Shown piece by piece: positions 1 through 6,082 of a stretch of DNA of 7,137 nucleotides. The position numbers and the translations under genes are program-made. The notes beneath the pieces were generated by a model. That model did no database searches. It worked only from the letters and a program-made list of their open reading frames with translations, and was not told the origin of the DNA. How positions within the stretch are numbered: the stretch's first letter is position 1; each line of letters starts with the position of its first letter. Origin of the DNA: an uncultured Thermoproteales archaeon (lineage in GTDB: Archaea > Thermoproteota > Thermoprotei > Thermoproteales > Thermoproteaceae); the NCBI GenBank assembly GCA_946480885.1, contig CAMLLK010000042.1, positions 1-7,137 on the forward strand. The letters run 5' to 3'.

Positions 1-270
1 GCGGACTCCGAGTATATAGAAAAAGAGTTAGAAAACGCCGCGAGGTACCACGCCTACCATATAGCTCTTATATCTAGCCTCATCTACGATGTGGAGGTAG
101 ATCTAGAGAGCATCACAGGTAGAGACTACTTACTAGCTAAGTCTTTTAGAGAGGCTGAAAGTAAATGCGAGTTATTAAGTATAGACACAGGCGATGAGTT
201 TTATAAAACTGTAGTAGAGGAGTTGAACAACTTACTTAGCACGCTCTGCCCTAAGTCCACTGTAGATTGA
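1..270 (+). CDS. Hypothetical protein, C-terminal fragment (89 residues, 5' end outside the window)
   Basis: I do not recognise this protein. The first forward frame is open from base 1 to a TGA at 268-270, while the other two forward frames hit stops early (a TAG near base 17 and another near base 111), so this is the likely coding frame. The 89 visible residues are rich in Glu, Leu, Lys and Tyr and look mainly helical: an opening amphipathic stretch (about 3-29), a middle segment (41-60) and a final helix (64-82). There are two cysteines (56, 83), no membrane segment and no motif I can name. It is the only plus-strand gene. It converges on the antiporter gene, and its last 12 codons plus stop (232-270) overlap that gene's 3' end with codons in register. 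The start, promoter and full length lie outside the window. That it is a real gene is fairly secure; its function is unknown. Confidence 0.72.
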   Translation, partial: ADSEYIEKELENAARYHAYHIALISSLIYDVEVDLESITGRDYLLAKSFREAESKCELLSIDTGDEFYKTVVEELNNLLSTLCPKSTVD

Positions 271-1737
271 CAACAAAGAGTAGACTAACACTCCTATGAT
301 CACAGCCACTGTGTATAAATGTATTTCTCCTACTCTCATAATCAAGGCGAACACTACATAAGCAGACAGCGCAAATGTAGATATCAACACAGCGGCGCTG
401 GTGTAACGCGCCTCTTTAAACTCCCGCAGAGCTAACAAGAGGTCTTTATACAGCTCTCTAGAGAATTTTAGTAAATAATAACCTGCTGGGACTATGATTA
501 TAATCGATAAAGGCCCTAGATACGCCACAGACAACGCCAAGACTAAAGACAGTATGGCTAACTTAGTGGCGGTAATGAAGGCGTGTGTTACAACTCTATA
601 GAGTTTTTCATACGCCACAGTAGTTCGCAGCTCTCTAAACCTGCCACCGACCCAAATCTCTAGACGTTCTCTATAACGCCATAGAAAAGGAGCTATGAAT
701 AAAGTCAACACCGGCGCCAATGCTAGCGATAAGATGTGCTCTACGTTTTTCAAAATATTGAATTTATACGCAACTATAGGAATCGATAAAGAAAGTTCAG
801 AAATATGTGCAGAAGACAAGGCGACGTTTGTAGATGTCTTAGGCTGGCCGATCACTAACAATGAGGCAAGAAATACAGCTAAAGCTCTTACAAAAACTGC
901 TGCAAAGGCGATGGCTAAGCTCAGAGCCAACACCACGACGTTAGGCACAGCCACTGGCATAGAGATACCGACGACTAACATATAGAGGTATATTATCAAA
1001 CCCGAGAGTGCAGATGCCTCTTTCATATGGATGCCATGTGTATCTGCCCTAGAGAAGAGATACCCCCCTATGAACGCCCCGAGGAAAGGCGACGCTATTT
1101 GAAAATATTGGACGATATATACGAAGCCGAACGCTATTGCTAACGCAAAGGGCAGAGCGTAGTCGCGGCCGATGATGTATCTATATACGTATGTAAACAC
1201 CCCAAGAGCTATGATGCTCATTGCGACTATAAAAAATAAATTAATGGGTAGAGTCTCAATGGTAGTGCTGCCAAAGAGAAGACTTAGTGAAAAAAACAAA
1301 ACTGCGTCTTCTAACGTAGTCAGTGACAGCACTACTGCACGTGCCTCAGGCGGTAGGCTTTGAGAAAGTTTAATCGCCAACAGGCTAGAAGAGCTCAACA
1401 TCATCACGGCTACTATAATAGATTCATGTATCGTAAAGCCGACTATTCTGAATAGAATAATTGATATCCCTATTATAAAAGCGGTCTCAAGTATCACTGC
1501 GAAAAACGCCGCTGGCGACAAACCGCTGGTGCCCAATTGTCTACCTACCTCAAAGGCTACTAGAGCCAATAAAATCTGTAGATATACATCTGAAATTGAA
1601 AGATCTACTAATATACTCGCCAAGACACCTGCGACAAAAAAGCCTAGGAAGGGTGGGAATCCAACTCTGTCGAATAAATACGCAAATAAAACGCCGAAGA
1701 GGACCGCTATTGAGAAAGACCCCAGGGGGAAGTCCAC
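232..1737 (-). CDS. Cation:proton antiporter, CPA2/KefB-NapA-like membrane protein with extra C-terminal membrane domain
   Basis: This 501-residue integral membrane protein probably exchanges Na+ or K+ for H+ across the cytoplasmic membrane. About 12-13 hydrophobic segments fill residues 7-352, the usual Na+/H+ exchanger domain. Seen in order: a third-helix segment with Glu63 (family LLFxxGLE region), a Ser-rich turn at 115-118, a Leu-Glu-Asp motif at 142-144 where relatives carry the ion-binding acidic pair, a basic residue in a late helix (Arg284, near where NapA has its Lys), and Ser-Glu-Leu at 313-315, matching the family's Arg-Gly-Glu-Phe helix. After a basic linker (353-384) come about four further hydrophobic segments (385-424 and 446-492). 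No TrkA-N/RCK nucleotide-binding domain follows, unlike KefB/KefC. The GTG start at 1737-1735 shares one base with the TAG stop of alaX (TAGTG), suggesting translational coupling. No ATG lies close upstream in frame. The ion specificity is not readable from the sequence. Confidence 0.85.
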   Translation of the reverse strand: MDFPLGSFSIAVLFGVLFAYLFDRVGFPPFLGFFVAGVLASILVDLSISDVYLQILLALVAFEVGRQLGTSGLSPAAFFAVILETAFIIGISIILFRIVGFTIHESIIVAVMMLSSSSLLAIKLSQSLPPEARAVVLSLTTLEDAVLFFSLSLLFGSTTIETLPINLFFIVAMSIIALGVFTYVYRYIIGRDYALPFALAIAFGFVYIVQYFQIASPFLGAFIGGYLFSRADTHGIHMKEASALSGLIIYLYMLVVGISMPVAVPNVVVLALSLAIAFAAVFVRALAVFLASLLVIGQPKTSTNVALSSAHISELSLSIPIVAYKFNILKNVEHILSLALAPVLTLFIAPFLWRYRERLEIWVGGRFRELRTTVAYEKLYRVVTHAFITATKLAILSLVLALSVAYLGPLSIIIIVPAGYYLLKFSRELYKDLLLALREFKEARYTSAAVLISTFALSAYVVFALIMRVGEIHLYTVAVIIGVLVYSLLSIYSGLRAERAK

Positions 1738-2453
1738 TACTCTACTGTATAGTAAAGTCTCTTTTTACCCCTCCCCCTGTTTTCTATTTTTAAAATCTTG
1801 ATAGTGCCAATCTCAACTGTGTTTTTCACATGGGGGCCGCCGTCTGCTTGAATATCTACGCCAGGTATCTCTACAATTCTTAATTGTGGAATCTCCGGAG
1901 GAGTGCGATCAGCTAATTTAACAACGCCCGGTATTTTCAAAGCCTCTTCTCTAGGAAGCCAATACACTTTCACTTCTATGCCCCTCTTTACAATTTCATT
2001 AGCTTCAGACACGGCCTCTTCGAAAATCCGCCTCACAGTGTTCATATCCCCCTCTATGTTGAAGTCGTCTCTGGCGTATTCATGTGTGATTTCGCCGCCT
2101 GTGACTAACGCGTTATATCTATTATACAACACTGCAGATAGTATATGGGCAGCCGTGTGTAGACGCATCTTTCTATATCTCTTGCCCCAGTCTAATATCC
2201 CGAGGACTACGTCTCCCACTCCAAACCTAGGCCTTTCTTTTAACACGTGGACGACCTCTCCGCCTATGTGGGCCGCATAAGCTTCGTACACCTCTTCTCT
2301 AAATTTTAAAAATCCACTGTCAGGCTGAACACCGCCTGTGCCGTCATGGAATGTAGTCTTGTCTAGCACTACTCCGTTGTTTGTAATTTCAAGAACTGTG
2401 GCCTCGAACTCGTTAATATATGAATCATCTTGGTAAAGCAGCTTAGTCCTCAT
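1737..2453 (-). CDS. alaX: Alanyl-tRNA editing protein AlaX (AlaX-M-like)
   Basis: This 238-residue protein is a free-standing homologue of the AlaRS editing domain, which hydrolyses Ser (or Gly) wrongly attached to tRNA-Ala in the cytoplasm. Residues 1-90 form the small beta-barrel domain, with the Gly-rich loop seen here as FHDGTGGVQPDSG (35-47). The tRNA second-additional domain follows: the zinc-binding HxxxH (His99, His103, in HTAAH) and the C-terminal DGGPHVKNTVEIG stretch (204-216), which contributes His208. In AlaRS and many AlaX proteins the latter reads Cys-Gly-Gly-Thr-His; here Asp204 sits at the Cys position, Pro207 replaces Thr, and I find no cysteine anywhere in the protein. Three His ligands remain, with Asp204 possibly the fourth. 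Length fits the medium AlaX class, which lacks the long C-terminal extension. The ATG start at 2453 is preceded by a 38-nt AT-rich gap. Its TAG stop overlaps the antiporter's GTG by one base. Confidence 0.9.
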   Translation of the reverse strand: MRTKLLYQDDSYINEFEATVLEITNNGVVLDKTTFHDGTGGVQPDSGFLKFREEVYEAYAAHIGGEVVHVLKERPRFGVGDVVLGILDWGKRYRKMRLHTAAHILSAVLYNRYNALVTGGEITHEYARDDFNIEGDMNTVRRIFEEAVSEANEIVKRGIEVKVYWLPREEALKIPGVVKLADRTPPEIPQLRIVEIPGVDIQADGGPHVKNTVEIGTIKILKIENRGRGKKRLYYTVE

Positions 2454-2473
2454 CGAAAATTTTACAAAAACTT

Positions 2474-2490
2474 AATTTTTATCTTTAAAC
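2474..2490 (-). promoter_or_regulatory. Possible archaeal promoter (TATA-like element) for alaX and the antiporter
   Basis: The 38-nt gap between the threonine ammonia-lyase stop and the alaX ATG is almost pure A/T. Read on the minus strand it holds TTTAAAGATAAAAATT, whose GATAAAAA part is centred about 25 nt before the ATG. That spacing matches a TATA box driving a leaderless mRNA, as is common in Thermoproteales. The same gap also contains short T runs (TTTTTG, then ATTTTC, at about 2457-2470) that could act as a weak U-tract terminator for the upstream transcript. An AT-rich gap this short could satisfy either reading by chance, so the call is tentative. Confidence 0.4.
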
Positions 2491-2491
2491 A

Positions 2492-3697
2492 CTAGGCAAG
2501 TCTAAAATAAAAGCCGTGTCTCTCCATTTCATCTAAGAGTTTGTCTATGTCAAGACTGCCAGGTATCTCCACTACGAATACGAGTCTTACATAATTGGGC
2601 CTTTGTTCTGGGTCGTACCGCTCGTGGTAGACTTCTAAGATATTTACATTATGGCTCGCCAATAGAGACGATGCCTTTGCCAACGTCCCCGGTCTATCTA
2701 AAACCTCGCCCACTAGTTTCACAACTCTCCGCTGCCTCGCCAAGGCCTTCATTAACACTCGCATTAATATAGGGGCGTCGATATTCCCACCGGAGACTAC
2801 AGCCACTGTTTTTCTATTGTGGACATCTATCTTCCCTGATATTAAAGCCGCCACAGAAGCTGCTCCCGCAACCTCTGAGACGACTCTTGTCCTTTCGAGG
2901 AGTAGATAGATTGCGTCTACAATTTCGTTGTCGTCTACTAAAACTATCTCATCTACATACCTACGGATGAACTCCAGCGTCAAATCTCCCGGCCTCTTTA
3001 CTGCAATCCCGTCGGCAATTGTGTCTACGCGTTCTATGGTGACTAACCTCTCCTCTTTTAGAGAGAGATATACTGCAGGTGCTCCGCTTGACTGTACGCC
3101 GATAATTTTCACACCGGGTCTCTTGGACTTAATGGCATAGGCTATGCCGGAGATTAAACCGCCGCCCCCTACTGGAACCACCACCACGTCGACATCGCCT
3201 ATTTGCTCTAATATCTCTAGCCCCAGTGTGCCCTGTCCCGCGATTACGTATGGATCGTCGTAGGCGTGTAGATATTTAACGCCGCTCTTCACTAATTCAT
3301 ACGCCTTTTTCTCGGCCTCGTAGTAACTCTCGCCGTGTAGTAATACAGAGGCTCCGTAGTCTTGAGTTTTTTTAACTTTTAGCCACGGCGTAGTCTCTGG
3401 CATAACTACAGTGGCTTTTACTCCATGTAGCTGGGCGGCGTAGGCCACTCCTTGTGCATGGTTTCCAGAGGAGGCAGTTATAAACTCTCTATACCCCTCT
3501 TGAATGTATTTATACATGGCGTAGTACGCCCCTCTGATTTTGAAACTCCCAGTCTTTTGCAGCGCCTCTAGTTTTAGAAACACCTCTCCACCTGTTAGCC
3601 TAGAGAGAGACTCAGACCTAAGAGTGGGAGTTACGTGGATCTTCCCCTCTCTTTGTCTTTCCCCTATGATTCTATAGGCCTCTTCTAGATTTATCAT
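2492..3697 (-). CDS. ilvA: Threonine ammonia-lyase (threonine dehydratase), PLP fold type II with one ACT domain
   Basis: This 401-residue cytoplasmic enzyme deaminates L-threonine to 2-oxobutyrate and ammonia, and usually also serine to pyruvate. Residues 1-320 are the PLP domain. Visible are the SFKIRGA motif with the Schiff-base lysine Lys53, the SSGNHAQG substrate loop (76-83), the glycine-rich phosphate-binding loop GGGGL (177-181), the conserved Glu275 region and SGGN (302-305), which faces the PLP ring nitrogen. Residues 325-401 form a single ACT domain (VGEVLDRPGTLAKASSLL and onward), the layout of ~400-residue TdcB/short IlvA enzymes rather than the two-ACT E. coli IlvA. The ATG at 3697 overlaps the aminotransferase's TGA by 4 nt (ATGA), so the two are probably co-translated. 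This context suggests amino-acid metabolism, likely 2-oxobutyrate supply for isoleucine. A purely catabolic TdcB-like role is the alternative. Ligand control by the ACT domain is likely, but the effector cannot be read from the sequence. Confidence 0.92.
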   Translation of the reverse strand: MINLEEAYRIIGERQREGKIHVTPTLRSESLSRLTGGEVFLKLEALQKTGSFKIRGAYYAMYKYIQEGYREFITASSGNHAQGVAYAAQLHGVKATVVMPETTPWLKVKKTQDYGASVLLHGESYYEAEKKAYELVKSGVKYLHAYDDPYVIAGQGTLGLEILEQIGDVDVVVVPVGGGGLISGIAYAIKSKRPGVKIIGVQSSGAPAVYLSLKEERLVTIERVDTIADGIAVKRPGDLTLEFIRRYVDEIVLVDDNEIVDAIYLLLERTRVVSEVAGAASVAALISGKIDVHNRKTVAVVSGGNIDAPILMRVLMKALARQRRVVKLVGEVLDRPGTLAKASSLLASHNVNILEVYHERYDPEQRPNYVRLVFVVEIPGSLDIDKLLDEMERHGFYFRLA

Positions 3698-4893
3698 GCG
3701 CTTTTTATCGCCATAGAGAGACGTCTAATCCCTTCGTTAATTTGTTCAAAAGTGGGATATGTGAAGTTCAAACGCATTGTATTCCTTGGGGGATCTTCTA
3801 CAAAAAAGCCGGCGCCGGGTATAAACGCCACTTTGTATTGAGTCACTGAGACTTTGAGCAACTCTCTAGTATCTATATGTGGTGGTGTCTGGACCCAGAT
3901 GAACATCCCCCCGCTGGGTCGTGTCCACTCCACTCCTGGAGGCATATAAGTCTCCATGGCGGCTAACATGGCGTCTCTCTTTCTTTTATAAAGCTCTCGG
4001 ACATGCTGTAAGTTTTTCAAAACAATGCCTCGCCTCAGCCCCTCTAGAAATATATATTGTACAAAATTCGACGTGTTTAAATTCAATGACTGTTTCGCTA
4101 AATTAAACCACTTTATAACATCTCCATTTGCAATAACCCACCCTAGACGTAGACCTGGGGCAAATATCTTCGACGCTGTAGATAGATATATCACTCTTTC
4201 TGACTTGTCTAACGTCTTTATGGGCAAGACTTGGATATTCTCAAATAAAAAGTAAGAATACGGGTCGTCCTCTACTATTATCAAATCGTATTTCTCAGCC
4301 ACTTCTAGTAAATACTTCCTCCTGTCTTGAGTCATTGTGATACCTGTGGGGTTCTGCGCAGTTGGGATAGTGTATATAAATTTTATACGACTCCCCTCCG
4401 CCTTTAGCTTTTTTACTTTTTCTTCTAAAATCTCTACAATCATACCTCTTTCGTCCATGGGTATGCCTACTAGACGCGGTCTGTATACTCTCCACGCCTG
4501 CAGAGCGGCGAGATATGTGGGGTTTTCTGTAATTACTACATCGCCAGGCTCTATGAAGACTCTCCCCACTAACTCCAACGCCTCTTGGCTCCCCACAGTC
4601 ACAATAATATTTTCAGGCCCAGCCTTTATCCCATAGTAAGACTCGCTGAATTTTGCAATTTCTTGTCTCAACTCAGCCACGCCCTCGGTGGGTCCGTACT
4701 GCAAAGCTCTGTGTGGATACGCCTCTAGGACGTATACAACAATTTTTATAATATCTTCCACGGGAAAAGTTGAGGGATCGGGCATCCCCCCGCCGAAGGA
4801 TATCACATCGGCAGTTGCCCACCTTAAAAGTTCTCTAATCTCGCTAGCTGACATATACTGAGTTCTTGAGGACAACAACTCGCTTATATCCAT
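3694..4893 (-). CDS. PLP-dependent class I/II aminotransferase (fold type I, LysN/Aro8-like)
   Basis: This 399-residue cytoplasmic enzyme transfers an amino group between an amino acid and a 2-oxo acid, using PLP. Landmarks in order: the N-terminal ISFGGGMPDPSTFP substrate loop (31-44), YGPTEG (66-71), the PLP-phosphate loop VGSQEAL (100-106), NPTG with Asn181, EDDPYSYF (208-215) with the pyridine-binding Asp and Tyr212, TASKIFAPGLRLGW (239-252) with Schiff-base Lys242, and MRLNF with carboxylate-binding Arg374. The start loop and the Asp-Asp-Pro-Tyr signature point to the 2-aminoadipate/aromatic/branched-chain group (LysN, Aro8, MocR C-domain type) rather than classical AspC. There is no GntR DNA-binding domain. 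Exact substrate is not readable. Its 4-nt overlap with the threonine ammonia-lyase hints at a branched-chain or 2-oxobutyrate-linked role, which is inference. ATG at 4893 is chosen because a TATA box sits 25 nt upstream, as expected for a leaderless transcript. Confidence 0.9.
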   Translation of the reverse strand: MDISELLSSRTQYMSASEIRELLRWATADVISFGGGMPDPSTFPVEDIIKIVVYVLEAYPHRALQYGPTEGVAELRQEIAKFSESYYGIKAGPENIIVTVGSQEALELVGRVFIEPGDVVITENPTYLAALQAWRVYRPRLVGIPMDERGMIVEILEEKVKKLKAEGSRIKFIYTIPTAQNPTGITMTQDRRKYLLEVAEKYDLIIVEDDPYSYFLFENIQVLPIKTLDKSERVIYLSTASKIFAPGLRLGWVIANGDVIKWFNLAKQSLNLNTSNFVQYIFLEGLRRGIVLKNLQHVRELYKRKRDAMLAAMETYMPPGVEWTRPSGGMFIWVQTPPHIDTRELLKVSVTQYKVAFIPGAGFFVEDPPRNTMRLNFTYPTFEQINEGIRRLSMAIKSA

Positions 4894-4908
4894 ACATACG
4901 TTGTGACA

Positions 4909-4928
4909 TCTCCCTATATAAACTTATT
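4909..4928 (-). promoter_or_regulatory. Archaeal promoter (BRE/TATA) for the aminotransferase-threonine ammonia-lyase pair
   Basis: On the minus strand the 53-nt gap reads AATAAG followed by TTTATATAGGG. The TTTATATA box (4915-4922) is centred about 25 nt before the ATG at 4893, and the preceding A-rich AATAAG could serve as the BRE. That spacing predicts transcription starting at or within a base or two of the ATG, i.e. a leaderless mRNA. No Shine-Dalgarno sequence precedes the ATG, which agrees. A second TATA-like run at 4927-4936 lies about 38 nt upstream and is less well placed. No clear terminator for the upstream sucCD transcript is seen in this gap. Confidence 0.7.
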
Positions 4929-4946
4929 TATATATACTATTTACCA

Positions 4947-5195
4947 CTATTTATGAAGTACTAGACAGTTTTTACATATTCTCCCCAGCCCCCTCTTTAC
5001 ACTACAGCCTCCACAGACCACTGCTCCACAGATTACGCATGTAGATATTGAGAACCTCCTCTTACAGACTCTACATTGTGTGTATTCACACACAGCACAG
5101 TGTTCTCCAGCCCAGTCGAATTCACAAACCCACCTACCACATCTCTTACATTTATAGACGGCTTTTTCAAAACCACAGATTTGACAAAGGGCCAA
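4947..5195 (-). CDS. Small Cys-rich zinc-binding protein (15 Cys in 82 residues), unknown function
   Basis: I do not recognise a named family. The 82-residue protein has cysteines at 4, 7, 16, 19, 24, 33, 36, 41, 44, 53, 56, 61, 64, 74 and 77, plus His32. Seven are CxxC pairs. The order suggests two tandem units: residues 4-36 (CxxC, CxxC, a lone Cys24, His32/Cys33xxCys36), resembling HIT-type or B-box-like fingers, and residues 41-77 (four evenly spaced CxxC pairs), like a cross-braced RING/FYVE-type fold. Each could bind two zinc ions. There is no membrane segment or signal peptide. It likely mediates protein or nucleic-acid contacts, but that is inference. The start is TTG at 5195: an in-frame stop lies 18 nt upstream with no ATG or GTG between, later starts would lose the first CxxC, and GAGG sits 8 nt upstream. 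The gene begins 2 nt after the sucD stop, so it is probably co-transcribed with sucCD. Confidence 0.8.
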   Translation of the reverse strand: MALCQICGFEKAVYKCKRCGRWVCEFDWAGEHCAVCEYTQCRVCKRRFSISTCVICGAVVCGGCSVKRGLGRICKNCLVLHK

Positions 5196-5197
5196 GG

Positions 5198-6082
5198 CTA
5201 CTTCCTCTTTTTAACCGCCTCTATTAAAAGACGAGGCACATCTATTGGAGTCTCGGCTACAGGTATCCCAACTGACTTAAAGGCCTCGATTTTGCTCTTC
5301 GCGTCTCCAGAACCTAGCATTACTATAGCCCCGGCGTGTCCCATCCTCTTGCCAGGTGGAGCAGTTCGTCCGGCCACATATGCCACGACAGGCTTGTCGA
5401 TAGCCCCCTCTGAGTACAACTTTGCGAGTCTCTCCTCTGCGTCGCCGCCCACTTCCCCTATAACAACTACGCCATCTACCTCTGGGTCTTCTGACACTCT
5501 CACGACGGCCTCCATTAAGTCTAAGCCAACGATGGGATCGCCGCCGACGCCTACAGCTAGCCTTATGCCAAAACCTGCCTTTACTAATTGATACGAAATT
5601 TCGTATGTCAACGTCCCCGACCTACTGACAACTGCCACCCTCCCAGGCGTTTGGTAGACGCTGTTTGGCATAATCCCTAATTTTGTCCTTATCGGCGGAG
5701 CAACGACGCCGGGGCAGTTGGGCCCTATGACAGTAACCCCCCTCGACTTTGCGTAGTTTATAGCCTTTAAGGCGTCGTGGACCGGTATGTGTTCAGTAAT
5801 AACTACGGCCAACTCCACTCCGGCATCCACCGCCTCTAGTAGTGCATCTACGGCGAACTTCGCAGGTACGAAAATCACAGTGGCATTTGCGCCGTGTTTT
5901 CTCACCGCTTCCTCTACCGTATCGTACACTGGGACTCCGTGTATAAACATACCCCCCTGGCCGGGAGTGACTCCGGCCACTACTTTCGTGCCGTATTCTA
6001 ACATACGTTGTAGGTGGAAAGAACCCTCTCTTCCAGTGGCGCCTTGTACTACGACTTTTGTGTCCAGCTTAACTATCTTCAT
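5198..6082 (-). CDS. sucD: Succinyl-CoA ligase (ADP- or GDP-forming), alpha subunit
   Basis: This 294-residue subunit, with SucC, interconverts succinate + CoA + NTP and succinyl-CoA + NDP + Pi in the cytoplasm. Residues 1-125 form the Rossmann-like CoA-binding domain, with the signature QGATGREGSFH (13-23) and GVTPGQGG (37-44). GPNCPG (120-125) follows, with the family's conserved Cys123. The ligase domain carries SRSGTLTYE (153-161), the GEVGG loop (209-213) with Glu210, and GKRMGHAGAIV (244-254), where His249 is the phosphorylated catalytic histidine (His246 in E. coli). Length matches the bacterial and archaeal norm (about 290), and all key residues are present. The ATG at 6082 overlaps the sucC TGA by 4 nt (ATGA), the normal sucC-sucD order. 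In Thermoproteales this enzyme can serve the TCA cycle or the succinate activation step of the dicarboxylate/4-hydroxybutyrate CO2-fixation cycle. The window alone does not decide which. Confidence 0.96.
   Translation of the reverse strand: MKIVKLDTKVVVQGATGREGSFHLQRMLEYGTKVVAGVTPGQGGMFIHGVPVYDTVEEAVRKHGANATVIFVPAKFAVDALLEAVDAGVELAVVITEHIPVHDALKAINYAKSRGVTVIGPNCPGVVAPPIRTKLGIMPNSVYQTPGRVAVVSRSGTLTYEISYQLVKAGFGIRLAVGVGGDPIVGLDLMEAVVRVSEDPEVDGVVVIGEVGGDAEERLAKLYSEGAIDKPVVAYVAGRTAPPGKRMGHAGAIVMLGSGDAKSKIEAFKSVGIPVAETPIDVPRLLIEAVKKRK
5204..5207 (-). promoter_or_regulatory. Shine-Dalgarno (GAGG) supporting a TTG start for the Cys-rich protein
   Basis: Within the last codons of sucD the minus strand reads AAAAAGAGGAAGTAGCCTTG. 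The GAGG is complementary to the CCUC core at the 3' end of archaeal 16S rRNA and lies 8 nt before the TTG at 5195. This is a normal spacing for an internal operon gene and supports the unusual start codon. The motif also encodes Lys-Arg-Lys at the SucD C-terminus, so part of the match may be coincidental. Confidence 0.5.

Noticed and set aside
695..985. Plus-strand 96-residue open frame antisense to the antiporter
   Set aside because: It is the complement of membrane-helix codons, giving Asn/Thr/Ala-rich nonsense. It is a shadow.
1903..2280. Plus-strand 125-residue open frame antisense to alaX
   Set aside because: It overlaps a conserved AlaX gene completely and has no motif of its own.
4295..4495. 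Minus-strand 66-residue frame inside the aminotransferase
   Set aside because: It is an alternative frame of the aminotransferase region between its phosphate loop and PLP Lys. The aminotransferase frame is intact through it, so there is no sign of a frameshift or nested gene.
4927..4936. TATA-like run on the plus strand as a promoter for a rightward gene
   Set aside because: The only plus-strand ATG just downstream (4953) reaches a stop within a few codons, and everything beyond is antisense to real genes.
5076..5591. Plus-strand 171-residue open frame antisense to sucD and the Cys-rich gene
   Set aside because: It is Ser/Thr/Pro-rich low-complexity translation, lies wholly opposite two well-supported genes, has no recognisable motif and no promoter. 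It is an antisense shadow.
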